A stretch of DNA of 64,000 bases from Seriola aureovittata (GCF_021018895.1 NC_079380.1:3138236-3202235), one strand, 5' to 3'; shown: positions 50,762 to 61,497, numbered from the stretch's first letter. Notes: generated from the sequence alone by a model not told the origin. Translations and numbers: made by a program.

Positions 50762-51199
50762 TCAGCGTGCTGCACCTGTTGGCCTTGAGGTTTCGAAGTC
50801 GAGCCTCCAGGTCATTCAGTAGATTCACTTTCTTGCAGCACTGAGAACAGTAGATGTCCAGGAGCTCGCTGTTATAAAGCTGCCGCATCTTCTGAGGCGT
50901 CTGCCCTGCACTGCAATTACAGAGAATACAACAACATAAATAACTGAAATACAGAACTGTGCTAAGATATCAACAGAGGTCAGTGAGAGAGAAGTGCTCC
51001 GAGTGCAGTGAGAAAAGCCTTTTGTTTTGTGTTATTCTGGATTCTTCTCCTCACTAGCTGCAGTGTGTTCAATGTTTGCTTTGTCAACTGCAGGAGAAAA
51101 AAAGTGTAAAAGACTGTCTTTTGATGTCAACACGGTGATGTTCAGACCCCTGATTACTCAGTCGTCATTACTACATTATTCTCACTGGTTAGACCACAG

Positions 51200-51293
<94 letters not shown>

Positions 51294-54200
51294 GTGTAAT
51301 ATATGATGTATAATAAAATAATATATTTGTATTAACATCATTAAATATAATAATCAATATATCAATATCAATATATATAATAAATATAATTATAATATAA
51401 TAACTATATGTTCTTTTATCATTTCAAGGACAATAACAGCTGTATAAGTAATAACTAAATAAAAGCGGCTTTTGAAATATTATAATTAAGTGTTTAATAT
51501 TACAAAATGAAATAAAAAGTGTAGCTTGACTTCCCATTTTTCTTCTTTATGGTTAAAACTCCAACAATCTCAACCATTTTATAATAAACAATTTCAACAC
51601 ATCTTAATAACTGAACAGCTTTAAATCGTCCTCTTCTCTGTCTTTCCCTCTTCTATCCCACTTCCCACACCTATTTCTCCAACGTCATCTCTCCCGTGTG
51701 TGTAGCTCATTCACTCACTCGAGTTGCAGTGATTGGCTGAGTGGCGTCACATGACCAGCGCAATCAAGGCTGGAAAAGCTGTTCTGGTTAAAATAGAAAT
51801 GCTCCGTCAAAATGGAATAATTCTTAATAATTTGTAGGTTATATGATGGATAGGATGCCCCTTACCCTAACCTCAACCATCATAACTAAATGCCTAACCT
51901 CAACCCTAAAACCAAGTCTAATCCTTCAAACAGCCATTTATAGTTGTGAGGACAAACATGTCCTCACTCCCAGGGTCTTAAACTAAATCTGGTTACTGGT
52001 CCTCACAACACACACACACAGACTCAGAAGGTGAAAACAAACATGCTGTCATGGCATCAGCACACTGAAAAATTAAAAAATTTTTAGTCTGCATATTATT
52101 TCTGTCATTTTCATGATACTCAAAACCTAGAACTAGTATGTAGAATGGAACAGGGACAAAGGTCTGAACGGTGCCATAAGTAATGTTATTAGTTCCATCT
52201 GTGCTTTATCCTCCATGACAAGTCCAAATGTTTGCCACTAAAAAGGCCTGACGGAAAAACAAAACGAGTATGTGATTTAGGGTGTGTATCAAGCCTGACC
52301 ACCAACCTAGAGGGAAGTGAGGACCCCAGGTCAGAGAAGCCATTTGTTCGGTTGTCATCTTCAGGGCAAGGGCTGCTGGGAATGAACTCCACATCCTCCC
52401 CCTCACCATAGTCCTCAAACTGCTCCTCCCTGGAGATGACGGATACAGACGCTGAGCCAATGAGGTGGCTAGGGTTGCATTGGAAGTACAATAACAACGA
52501 TAACTGACGGAGTCAACTTTTTAAAAAGGGGCCCCGCAAAAAACCCTGAGTGTCCAAAGTGTTTTAAATGTCACATAAAATCAAAAACTCACATCCTCTC
52601 ACCTGCAGAGGCACTGATCGGCCCTAACAGAGGCTCATCCTCACATGTTGATGTGACTGACCTGTCTTTCCTTGTTGGGTCCAAAGAGTCAGAGCTGTTT
52701 GTGTTTTCAGTGCTGCTGTCCATGTCGCACTCCCCATCAGCACCACAACCCTCACTGTACACATTGCATTCTGGGTAGGACCGGGTACACATGATAATCG
52801 GAGGGCTCTGCCTCGCCTCACCGTTCTGCACAAAGAAAATGAAACATTAGTTTAACAAATGTGCACAGACTGCAACATATCACTCCAACCACTGTCAGTG
52901 TTTTGTGTGTAAAGTACTGTTTGCATTTCAAATTCACTTTAACTGCAGCACGACTGGCAGAGAAACCCAAAATATCTCAAGGTTTTCAACAAGTACGAGT
53001 AGTGGGCTAATGATAGCCTCCTGTGATGGGGTCTTTTTATCCAGGCTCTTTGAGCAATATTCAGTAATAAAATTCAGTCAGTTATTTTTAATGTACTGCA
53101 GCCTGTTCCCTCTGTGTAGCTCAAAAGCAGAGACGCTGTGTTGCTTAACATTAAAGGATATTTGATGGACATTCTGAATTTCTAGATTGGCATTGTTCAG
53201 ATTGATATATGGTTCATCCTGTAATATCTCGTCCTCAATAAGGACCACTACCACCACTTATCATCCATTGCTAATCAGCAGCGTCACATCAGCCACCTCC
53301 TGTGCCGCCTGCGCTCCGTTTCAGAGGGTTTCCCTGCCCCTGCCGCCACGTAACAAGCAGCATGACAGCACGCCCAGCTATGCTCTCTCTCGCTCTCTCT
53401 TGTTGCTAAGAAACTGTTCTGTTAGGCTGATCTCTAGCGAAGATGAGCAGTCATGCACTGCAACAAACACACCCTAAATATGATATATTGCTTAGTCATA
53501 TTTTTTTATTATTATTTAATGTCACAACTTTTGTTCACATATAAATACCGGCATCAGAAATGAACAGTCATCTTTTCATACCCACAAGTCCTTGGGGCTG
53601 TTTTGTGTCATCTAGCTGAACAGAGGTTTAGAACAGCTTCAACTAAACCCGACCTTTCCAGGGTTTAAAACACAGCTGTGTGAAAGCAAAGTTAAAGCTG
53701 AGCGCTGTGACAAAACAAGCACAGGTTCAACTGAACTGCAGCTAAACTCCAACTGAGCTGGATGAAGAAGTTACCTAAGACCCCCCATATCACGCGGGTG
53801 ATACAGAGGAACGCCAAATACTGCCTTACTCTCGTGTGACTCTGTGCAAGTGTGTAACAGCAAAATTCAGCTGAGTCAACAGTTTAGTGACGACATGACT
53901 AACTGCTGTGGAAAGCATTTAAAAGAACGACGGGAACAGTATTATGCTTGATCATTTATTATCAGCACACCAGCATGGCCGAATGGAGTACAGCTATTCT
54001 CTCTCTTTGTCGCTCTCTCTTGTTGCTAAGCAACTGTTCAGCTGGGCTGATCTCAAACAGACATGAGCAATCATGCACTGCAACAAACACACAGTAAAGA
54101 AGATGTATTGCAAATTCATATTTTTAGCTTTGATGCTGCTGCGCATACTGGAATCCAAATATATTGCCTAAATCAGAGTTATATGGAAGATCATTTATGC

Positions 54201-57200
54201 CAGGAAAATTTAAAAAATAGATGTAGTGTTAGGAATGACAAATAATAATAAACACAGTGATTTTATTGAGGCAAAAATCACATGTACCCCCCTCTCATTC
54301 TTTATGGATCAAGAACATTTTTTACAACTACTTTTTCACTAAAATGGAAAAACTTAGATGAACTATGAACAGTTCAGTGAGTTTAGTGGGTTTGGAAAGA
54401 TAGTTTTTTTCCCCTTTCTATCTTGTGAATTTTGTATTTCTATATAATGATTACTTGGTGACCAATGAGTATGTTTTGTGTTTGGTTTACTTTTCTTGAG
54501 ATATTACACAACTTGTGAAGTAACATCTTTTTCTATAACATTTTTATGTATTTATACTGCACTTCATGACATGTTCTGTTACTTTCAATATTATACTTGA
54601 CACAACAATCCAACTTATTTTTTTGTGTTATAGAAAATCCAATAAACAAAGTTGGGAAAAAATTAAATAATAAACACAAGGCAAAATTGGGAAATATGAA
54701 TTGAAAAATAAGTATCAATTATATCAAAATCAAACTGATTCTCAGTTTTACTTACTAACTATGATGGTACTTGTGCCATCAGACGGTAACAGTGTCTAAC
54801 GGTGTCTGCAGAGTAGTTTGGAAGGGCAGGTGGAGAGACTTGTCTAACTCACAATCTGTGGGGTCTGGTCCCTCACTCTGTACTTGACTGTAGTGTAAAT
54901 GGGTGGAGCCCATTTAATGTGACATGACTTATAATTACAGGTTCCGATATAACATTTATTCATATTTTAATCTACGTCTGCTTTATAATGCCCCTACTTC
55001 CTACTATGAAGGTGATCAGTGACTACCCCTATCTTCAAGGGCTGTCGTGGTTGAAATGCTATCATCGTCTTGAGAATACATCCATCTTTTCTCAGAACTT
55101 AGATTCACAGCGAGAGTGGGCAGGGTACAGCGAAAAGATTGTACCTGGTAAATGTAACCATTGTCAGTAACAGACGGCTGGTTGGAGGTTGCACTGCGAG
55201 GACCCACAGCCATCTTCAGTATCTCCTCACAACCTAGAAAGAAAGAAAGAAAGATTTATAGGAAATTAAACCCCATATGACCATTTCCATTCAGCAGCCC
55301 AAATGTCTGTTGTCATTTTGCCTGGAAGGAGGGTGATACTATCAACCTGAATTAATGTTTCACTTTATCAAAGACTCCTTTTGTTGTGTTTCAAGATGAT
55401 AAAGACTGTAACTTTCAGATACGTGCTGGAGAAAGAAATTAGCTGCAGTTTAAGGCTTATTAATTTATTACCAAGAGTTAGAAAGATGAGAAGATTGATA
55501 CCAAAAAGTCACTCCTCAGTTCCTCTAAAGCTCATTACACACATGAATTAAGTCCAGCATTTAGCACACATCTTCTTTTCTTACCTTTGATAGCAAACAC
55601 TCCGTGACAAAAGTCTTTGAAGTTGATTTTCCCATGAGCATTTGGATCCAGGTACCTGGTCAATGCCTTCACCTGCAAGAGACCGAAGTCAAGTTGAGTT
55701 AATTTTTTCATACAGCAAAAAAAGCACAAATCCTTTTGCCTCACTGGTCTTGACAATATGGAAACAATATGGCACCGTCTATCTCTCAACAAAAAAAAAG
55801 GATAACAAGAACAAGACAACAAGAAAATCACAGATAGGGCTTAGGTAGACTTAGAGATAAAGACTTGAATGGGCCAAACCTGTACTATACCATTAAAGAT
55901 ATAGTGGCATCAGTAAGTATTCAGACCTTCTTCATCTTTTGCATAGTTTGTGTTGTACATTCAATTTTTAAACTGATAAAATGTCTATTTTTATACATCA
56001 ATCTACACTCAATCATAAACTAAAATAAGCCTAATACTCTCTCCACAGATGTTCTATGGGGTTAAAGTCTGGGCTCTCAAAGCTCTCAGTGGAGTGATGT
56101 TTAATGTTAACTCTCATATCTCAGATTTTGAGGTCTCTCCTTAACATATGACCACACTGTATATTAGCAGTGTAATTTCATCTACAATTTGATCTGCAGC
56201 TTTAAAACAATATATATTGAGTTTGACTGACTGTTTATGTGAAGCAAGTTTAAGATCTTAGTTGCTGCTTTAAAGTTGGCAGAAAATTGTCTTCAAAATC
56301 AACAATAATGTTCCATGCTTGGAGGATGTTGTGAGGTAATATACAGTATATAAGAGCAATTGGTTAATATAAGAAAAGACCATTTGTAAGGTTAAAATGA
56401 GAACAACATGGGTTGGTCCTTTGAGGACAAACAAGAACCAAACTATGCTTGATACACAAAAACAATGTTCTCCCAGCACAAATAACACTGAACAAGTACA
56501 GAAAGAAGAAGCATCTGTATAAAATGCATTATATGTGCTCTGATAAATAATGCATTTGTACTGTAATAATCCCTAGTGTGTGTGTGTGTGTGTGTGTGTG
56601 TAAGTGTGTGTACACAGTATAAGAGCAGCAGTGTGGTTGCAAGATAAACATGAGGAATAAAGATGTTATGTTGCAATCTGACGCTCACTGCAACAAACCA
56701 ATCACCATAGAAACTGATGAGTCTGGATGTGTCACTAGGGGGTACAATCTTTTCCAAATTAAACAAATGTAAATATACAGGACTGGTGCACAACACCAGC
56801 TCATAGGCCGTTCTCAGTAGCTAGGCGGATCATTTCATTACTTAGTAACCAGCCAATCGGCTCCCAGACTCCCTGTGAAGCTCTCATCGCCATGGTGACA
56901 AAGAACACAGAGATGAGAGAAGAGGGGAGGAGGAAGATGAAGCAGCAGCTTCCTCTTATTACGGCTGGGTTATTTTTAGTGATGTTGCGCTGGATGCTCA
57001 GCCGCCATGACAGCTTCAAGGAAAATCCACTCCCACTGTTAGATATCATTTATGTGGAATGATCAGAGCATCCAGGATTTAACCTGCCTCATCCACTACT
57101 GCCTGCCATTTCTCCAACACAGCAGTCTGCAAATAACCTGGTGCAGCCAAACAGAGTTATTCTAACACAGGTATAACACTATAATGTACACTATGCCTCA

Positions 57201-59495
57201 AAAGAAACTAATACCTAAGGTTAAAGGCGTAATGCAAAGTGCTGGTCTGACCATCAGATGGAATTTGGGGTTCAGTGCCTTGCCCAAGGGCACTTCGGTA
57301 GGAGGAGCCGGGGACTGAACCCTCAACCCCAATTAATGGGTGGCTCGCTCTTCCTACTAAGTGGTTTTATAACAGCCAAGCATTGTTAAAAGTTGAACAG
57401 CATCCTCTGAAACCTTGGCTGTCATGGCTAATGCTGTGTGTTTACTGTAATAGAGAATCTATTGTAACAAAGTCTTTGCTGGTAGGATTTAATAGCATAC
57501 TCACGGTAATACAATCTGGAGTCAGTGTTGGCATACACACAGTCACAGTTACACACAGTGAATCAGGCCTAGTTCAAACATGTTTAGTCACCGTTGACAA
57601 CTGAATGGCCCATAAGCATCTACATGCCATTAACAAAGAAACTCAGTCTGTAAACAATTCATGGACTGGAACAGGCTGATGAACTGGGCAGAGAAACTGT
57701 GTAAGCATGTAGGCTAGAATAACACTGGCACCCCTGCTGGCCCCAGGTTCAGTACTGCACTGCTGGTGATCAATCTGGGACTGGCAGTGTGCTCTCCATG
57801 GTACTGAACCTAAGGCTGACATCAGCTCCTGCACCCCTCCTAGTTCCGTTATCTCCAAAATGGCACGCCAGATTCAACATTTAGAAATCCCTTTGGAGCC
57901 AGTCTGTGCCAATCTGCACCCTCTACATCTTTGTTAGTGCTCCTACCTCAATGCACCTGTCCTTCACACAAAGACCCCGAGCACACTGACATGTCTCCTT
58001 TACAAAAGTCTTCAGACCCTTCATTCAGTACTTCGAAGAAGCCCCTTTGGCAGCAGTTACAGCTTCTTCGTTAAGTCTCTAAAAGCTCTGCACACGTGGA
58101 TTTGGGCAGTTTATCCCATTCTTTTGCCATCCACAGATGTTCACAAAACTTTTTTATTTTATTTAGTGTAGATTGTTGACCAGATGTTATCTATTAAAAC
58201 TAATGGAATCAGCCACATCGTAGAATTCACAAATATAATCTGAAGTAATTTCACTTCATTGCATTTGGTCTGATTTACCTCTAATGAACGCTCTTCTAGA
58301 AATATCTTTAAAAACTGTTAAATTGACACTGGAAGGCTTCACTCCAGACCATTTGTCTGCCACAGCTAAAAAAGTCAAATCCTCAGAGGCTGCAGTGGAG
58401 AATAAACTACCAAACATCATTCAATGGACCAAGCAAGGCAGCACATCGCTTTAGGCTGCATTGCATTCTTGTTTAATGAGACCTCTGGCAGTAATTAAAC
58501 TTCCAGTGGTAGAGGATGATATCATTATATCAGGATGGAATACAATTCATGGAAAATCAGCTGTAAAATGTTTAAAATGTTGTAAAATAACCATAGAAGA
58601 ATGTTACATACCTGACAAAAAATCAAGGTATTTCATCAAATTGATGCAAAATCATAAAAATCAAATATACACCCAGAAAAAGTAATGTGGTAGATACCAC
58701 TGTAAAAACATCACTGTCCTTGTATAATCGTTGACTATAAGTGCAAGGACCTAACACTCAAATCCTCTTATTAACATTAGGTCACTGTGATTATAGATTG
58801 ATGTCAAAAAGATAATATACACCAAAAATGGGTGCAGACTTGAAAAATGTCCAAATCATTTTCATGTGAAGGTGTTTTAGCATAAACTTTAACACTGCTA
58901 AATACAAGCAATTGACTTAGTCTTTGCATTTAATTAAAACAACACCTTTACAACAATTTTCATGTGAATACCAGTGCTTTTGTTGCAAGTGCAATAAAAA
59001 AAGGATTTTCTACAGTTCTGAGCTTGATCTCTTAAAACCCCACTTGGCTTTTAAACTGTAAGCGTTTAAATATCATGGAAAACAGACAGAGAGCAGCACA
59101 CCAGCCTGTCACACATGCTACCAGCTAACGTCTGAGTGATGAGCCACTCAGTGCTAGCATCTGTAGCACACCTGACATTAACAGGCAGGTTGTCTGTTAT
59201 TGTCACGAGCTTATAACGTCTACCAGCCGCTGCAGTCACTATTTAACCTCATAAAATGTCAGTTAACCGACCACCGTTTGTAAAACCCAGGACACACGTG
59301 TAAAGGAGCTGTCTACAGTCACCCAGCTTGAACGCCTCTCACCTCGTCTCCTTGACCGAACTGAAGACCGAGGTCCACCAAGTGCTCCACCCGTATGAAG
59401 CCGTCAGCATCCTCGTCACACACGTCGAAAACCTCCTTAAGCCTCCTCAGAAACTGCAGCAGCTGCTCCTGGTCGGGAAAAACATGTCCTTCCAT
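44117..59495 (-). CDS. rab11fip4: rab11fip4, Rab11 family-interacting protein 4 (15 exons)
   Basis: A class II Rab11-FIP: a dimeric coiled-coil adaptor that binds Rab11 (and Arf GTPases) on recycling endosomes and works in trafficking and cytokinesis. Fifteen minus-strand exons join without phase conflict into 617 codons including stop (616 residues; human RAB11FIP4 is 637). Residues 1-51 hold an EF-hand-like loop DEDADG; YLDPNAHGKINFKDF marks the second. An acidic, Ser-rich middle contains REEQFEDYGEGEDVEF, SSPCPEDDNRTN and the Cys motif YCSQCCKKVNLL. Long coiled coil follows from ITEK, and the C-terminal Rab-binding domain ends RQYMDKIILAILDHNPSILE. The short N-terminus fits FIP4 rather than the longer FIP3. 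Fish have a and b copies, and I cannot say which this is. Confidence 0.95.
44322..44465 (-). CDS. rab11fip4: rab11fip4 exon 14
   Basis: 144 bp, phase 0 both ends, donor GTCAGT. It encodes ENHKLRDQNDDLNAQILSLS and the start of the Rab-binding domain (LYEAKNLF, IDNASRDE). Confidence 0.93.
44624..44690. repeat. (GT)n microsatellite next to a rab11fip4 donor
   Basis: About 33 units. On the transcribed (minus) sense it is a CA repeat beginning some 20 bases after the exon 13 donor. Confidence 0.95.
44712..44858 (-). CDS. rab11fip4: rab11fip4 exon 13 (coiled coil)
   Basis: 147 bp, phase 0 both ends, acceptor ccctgcag, donor CAG|GTTCAC (a weak donor). It encodes LIDDLRRELEYLQLFKLEME through EHEVRRLKQ. 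Confidence 0.92.
44943..45080 (-). CDS. rab11fip4: rab11fip4 exon 12 (coiled coil)
   Basis: 138 bp, phase 0 both ends. It encodes EKQRMTDKLEDTSLRLKDEM and FQKEKEAMQE. Donor GTAGAT. Confidence 0.93.
45160..45995 (+). mobile_element. L2-like LINE 3' fragment
   Basis: Plus-strand translation in broken frames gives the C-terminal reverse-transcriptase signature of L2/CR1-like elements: LGVIMDGELSFSDH, SRLDYCNALLTG (as SRANYCNALLTG here), AARVLTKT, LHWLPVRHRVDFKV, WNQLPLDIRS and a final LKTSLFS. It lies antisense in rab11fip4 intron 11. The 3' tail has a 'tgtgctacacaaataca'-type end. It carries several stops and is inactive. Confidence 0.75.
46118..46199 (-). CDS. rab11fip4: rab11fip4 exon 11 (coiled coil)
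   Basis: 82 bp, starting with one base that completes Arg, then VQQLEEENGEMKINVCRLKS and QTEKLDQ. Donor GTGAGT. A TG repeat in the transcribed sense abuts its acceptor. Confidence 0.92.
46207..46233. repeat. (CA)n microsatellite beside an acceptor
   Basis: About 13 units. In the transcribed sense this is (TG)n ending 7 bases before exon 11 and standing in place of a normal pyrimidine tract. Confidence 0.93.
46234..47431 (-). other. rab11fip4 intron 10
   Basis: No exon or recognisable mobile element. The frame at 46706-47020 (plus) has no domain. Confidence 0.55.
47432..47572 (-). CDS. rab11fip4: rab11fip4 exon 10 (coiled coil)
   Basis: 141 bp, acceptor catcccag. It encodes VHELEEQVKDAETRADQSLE and EMDQLCTR, phase 2 in and out. 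Confidence 0.93.
47928..48031 (-). CDS. rab11fip4: rab11fip4 exon 9 (coiled coil start)
   Basis: 104 bp, phase 0 in, phase 2 out. It encodes VSYLEKKVTELESDSLANGD and LKSKLKQENTQLVH. Confidence 0.93.
48032..49926 (-). other. rab11fip4 intron 8
   Basis: It contains one LINE fragment (about 48275-48715) and otherwise no exon or recognisable element. Confidence 0.55.
48275..48715 (+). mobile_element. second L2-like LINE 3' fragment
   Basis: Broken plus-strand frames give LQQLHWLPAKHRTDFKILLL, FKSLHNLAPPYLSDLL and related text typical of the end of L2/Maui-type ORF2. It differs from the 45.2-46.0 kb copy and is antisense to rab11fip4. Confidence 0.65.
49927..50035 (-). CDS. rab11fip4: rab11fip4 exon 8
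   Basis: 109 bp, phase 2 in and phase 0 out, donor AAA|GTACAA. It encodes QLFQANHSVFGSSQGSSTED and LFTDSIDSCDLDITEK. Confidence 0.92.
50254..50289 (-). CDS. rab11fip4: rab11fip4 exon 7 (36-bp micro-exon)
   Basis: Only 36 bp, encoding PNRKISSTAFG with split Ser and Arg codons. Acceptor tgtttcag, donor CG|GTGAGT. The short segment is conserved in the human protein as I know it. Its length is a multiple of three, so it could be skipped without breaking the frame. Confidence 0.88.
50683..50760. repeat. (GT)n microsatellite next to a rab11fip4 donor
   Basis: About 39 units. In the transcribed sense this is (CA)n starting about 15 bases after the exon 6 donor. Long His-Thr frames across it are artefacts. 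Confidence 0.96.
50776..50910 (-). CDS. rab11fip4: rab11fip4 exon 6 (Cys motif)
   Basis: 135 bp, phase 2 in and out. It encodes AGQTPQKMRQLYNSELLDIY, CSQCCKKVNLLNDLEARLRN and LKAN. Two AGs five bases apart (attgcAGtgcAG) precede it. Only the first (exon from 50910) keeps the frame. Donor AG|GTGCAG is weak. Confidence 0.92.
50911..52306 (-). other. rab11fip4 intron 5
   Basis: It holds the (TATC)n array and AT-rich sequence and no exon. Confidence 0.6.
51201..51293. repeat. (TATC)n microsatellite
   Basis: About 23 perfect tetranucleotide units in rab11fip4 intron 5. Confidence 0.97.
52307..52451 (-). CDS. rab11fip4: rab11fip4 exon 5 (acidic segment)
   Basis: 145 bp, acceptor ctcattggctcag, donor CTAG|GTTGGT. 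It encodes SVSVISREEQFEDYGEGEDV, EFIPSSPCPEDDNRTN and FSDLGSSLPS. The acceptor at 52451 is chosen because it alone fits the phase-1 end of exon 4. Confidence 0.88.
52603..52825 (-). CDS. rab11fip4: rab11fip4 exon 4 (variable acidic/Ser segment)
   Basis: 223 bp, phase 0 in and phase 1 out, acceptor tttgtgcag, donor GCAG|GTGAGA. It encodes NGEARQSPPIIMCTRSYPEC, ECDMDSSTENTNSSDSLDPT and EDEPLLGPISASA. This part is poorly conserved in the family. Confidence 0.85.
53379..53507. repeat. direct repeat copy 1
   Basis: Shares long blocks with 53999-54125, including 'cgctctctcttgttgctaag' and 'tcatgcactgcaacaaacac'. The source element is unknown. Confidence 0.7.
53999..54125. repeat. direct repeat copy 2
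   Basis: The second copy of the repeat at 53379-53507, in the same orientation about 620 bp away. Confidence 0.7.
55145..55233 (-). CDS. rab11fip4: rab11fip4 exon 3
   Basis: 89 bp, acceptor ctttctttctag, donor CAG|GTACAA. It completes Gly, then encodes CEEILKMAVGPRSATSNQPS and VTDNGYIYQ. Confidence 0.9.
55585..55672 (-). CDS. rab11fip4: rab11fip4 exon 2 (second EF-hand-like unit)
   Basis: 88 bp, phase 0 in and phase 1 out, donor AAAG|GTAAGA. It encodes VKALTRYLDPNAHGKINFKD and FCHGVFAIK. Confidence 0.93.
55896..56100. mobile_element. Tc1-like element fragment
   Basis: The strings 'gtggcatcagtaagtattcagacc' and, about 130 bp on, 'agatgttctatggggttaaagtctgggctct' recall the inverted-repeat arm of a salmonid/percomorph Tc1 family. 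There is no transposase here. Confidence 0.45.
56576..56601. repeat. (TG)n microsatellite
   Basis: About 13 units in rab11fip4 intron 1. Confidence 0.93.
57268..57360. repeat. dispersed repeat fragment (SINE- or DNA-repeat-derived)
   Basis: The text 'ggttcagtgccttgcccaagggcacttcgg..gaggagccggggactgaaccctcaacccc' is found in many copies across fish genomes. I am not sure of the family. Confidence 0.45.
58005..58145. mobile_element. second Tc1-like element fragment
   Basis: The text 'ttcagacccttcattcagtacttcgaagaagcccctttggcagcagttacagc' and 'cacgtggatttgggcagttt..cattcttttgcca' matches the arm of the same Tc1 family as the 55.9-kb fragment. Confidence 0.5.
59343..59495 (-). CDS. rab11fip4: rab11fip4 exon 1 (start codon, first EF-hand-like loop)
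   Basis: 153 bp from the ATG at 59495 (context gcaATGGAA) to donor GAG|GTGAGA. It encodes 51 residues including RRLKEVFDVCDEDADGFIRV and LGLQFGQGDE. The next exon continues in phase 0. Confidence 0.93.
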
Positions 59496-59730
59496 TGCAG
59501 GGCCGGCTTCGTCGGCGAGAGACCTGTTTTTTCTTGATCAAATGGACTGTAAGAGAGTCTGAATGACGTTCGCCACCTTCATCCTCGTGCTCGGCTCGAC
59601 CGGACAGACTGAGACATCGACTGATGCTGCTGCTGCTGTGACATAAGCAGCAGCATCGGCGGCTCTGGAGACGCGAGAAGTAACGGAAAAGGGCGAAGAT
59701 TTGGAGACGAGGCGTTGCGTCACAGGCCAA
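59496..59730 (-). promoter_or_regulatory. rab11fip4 5' UTR and CpG-rich promoter
   Basis: CG-rich sequence with several CpGs lies directly upstream of the start codon (for example 59500-59720), unlike the AT-rich DNA beyond 59760. The transcription start is not placed. Confidence 0.5.
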
Positions 59731-61449
59731 CTGCCAATTAATAAAACGGGTCTGTTACCATGCAGTCCTTTCAACATTTATTCTGCCAATATACACACAT
59801 TCAATTACCTTTTGGGCTCGATTGACCAATTATACAATCTGCAAAAGTAAAAATAATTTCAATATCGAATACAAAAATATAATTACATATTATGAACACG
59901 ATAATTATGATATTGTATTCATCGGTAATTTGATGATCCTTTATGGTAAATTTCATATACTTAATGTAGAGTAACACATTTTTTTGGATTTTTAATGGAA
60001 TCTAGAGACTATATTAAGACTGTTGACCTTAATACTAAAAAAGTCATAAGACTAATGAACTCTTTAAAGAGGAATAATATGGTATATATATTGTCTCAGT
60101 GTTATTGCATGTAGTTGGTTTTTTCAATTTGCCTTTTATATTATATCCTCTTATTCCATTATATTTTTTTTTCTTTTTAGTTTTTACATCTTGTATTTAT
60201 TTCACTGTCATTACTCCTGTAGCACATGTTTGTATTGTATGTATATTTGAATGTTTTCCAATAAAAGGTTGGAGAGAGAAAAGAAACAGAGCACATTTAC
60301 CCAAAAAAGAAAAAAAATACTAATGATAATGTTAGGAATGACAATAAAATACTCATGGTAAATTAACATTAGAGATACTGTGTCAAGATCATAAGGAGTC
60401 TAACGACTTTAGAGAGAAAAAAATATTTCTCTAATAGGAAATGAGAAGTTGCAACCAAAAGCAATAAACACACCTTTGTTCAAATCAGTACAGTAAAGGT
60501 TTTTGCCAAATCAATGCATGCAAATGAACATCTATATTTTTTTAAACACGGATTGTCACAAAAATGCCAGTTTACATGCAGGTTACATAAAACAAAAAAC
60601 ATTAAAAGTATCAGAACACAAATAACAAAAGTTAGTCTCACTTTAAATTAAAATTATGACTTTTAGTTTTTGACTGACATCCAAAGCTGCATATAGCAAC
60701 TGTATCATTTCCTGTTAGTATAAAACAGTGATGTTGATTTGTGATATACCAAATGCAAAAACAGTACAATTACTAAAGTATAAATACAGTTTTGGGACAC
60801 ACCAAGTGATGTTAATATTTCATCATTTTGAAATATAAGTAAATTATGAGTAAATTTTGACTTTGCATAATATCTCAAATTAATGACCTAGTCTCATAAT
60901 TTAGATTTAAAAAGTGACAATATAACTCACCATCTCACAACTTTATACTTGGGATTTTATCTAATGATTTTGATCAAATATGGTGAAAAGTGTTTTTTAT
61001 TCAAATTTTATTTAGACAAAAGAGACAATGAAGTTTTTTATTAGAAAATTGTTTATTATAAGACTGATTTCCACAGTCGAATAACTGTACAAAACATAAA
61101 ACCATTACGTTCCAGTCCTGGAAACAATCATTTTCCAATTCATTTTGATCTATAACTGGATTTCTGATCCAGCCCCAGTTTAAAAGCAGTTTCAATACTT
61201 CCACTATACTTTGCTATACAGTAGCTCTTCTGTGCAAAGTGGTGACTTGTATAAAAGCACAAAGAGAAGAGAATATAATCAACCATCATCATATCCCTTT
61301 TCCTTTAGCGGACATAAGCCATGTGAAGAAGAGACTCTCAATTTAACTTAAGCACTGGAGTACAAGGTGAAGGATTCTGACATGAAGTTAATTAGAAAAA
61401 AAGGCAAATCAATCTTGCCAAAGCAGGTGGATGTAACAAACTGTCAGAT
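59731..61449. other. intergenic stretch between coil and rab11fip4
   Basis: Very AT-rich with no exon. Part of it will be the coil 3' UTR. No poly-A site is placed with confidence. Confidence 0.5.
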
Positions 61450-61497
61450 TTAAATGACCAGCCTCGGCTCCAGCAGGGAGTCCCACCGCTCTGTCAC
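61450..61497 (-). CDS. coil: coil last exon
   Basis: 48 bp, phase 0, acceptor ttccccag. It encodes VTERWDSLLEPRLVI and stop. Confidence 0.88.
   Translation of the reverse strand: MTERWDSLLEPRLVI

Larger units (their letters stand above)
52826..55144 (-). other. rab11fip4 intron 3
   Basis: It contains the 53.4/54.0-kb direct duplication and otherwise AT-rich sequence without exons. Confidence 0.55.
55673..59342 (-). other. rab11fip4 intron 1
   Basis: The largest intron of the gene. It contains Tc1-derived fragments near both 55.9-56.1 kb and 58.0-58.1 kb, a (TG)n run, and a repeat-like segment at about 57.27-57.36 kb. No exon was seen. Confidence 0.6.

Noticed and set aside
50422..50888. 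His-Thr-rich minus-strand frames over the CA repeat
   Set aside because: These are microsatellite artefacts. Only the 50776-50910 part is a real exon.
50776..50905. Alternative rab11fip4 exon 6 start at 50905
   Set aside because: The second AG gives a phase that does not match the preceding exon. The first AG (exon from 50910) restores SAGQTP as in the family.
52307..52468. Alternative rab11fip4 exon 5 start at 52468
   Set aside because: The exon would start in the wrong phase after exon 4. Starting at 52451 keeps the frame.
44117..59495. rab11fip3 instead of rab11fip4
   Set aside because: FIP3 has a long N-terminal extension before the EF-hands. Here the first exon starts close to the EF-hand, and the middle segments follow FIP4.
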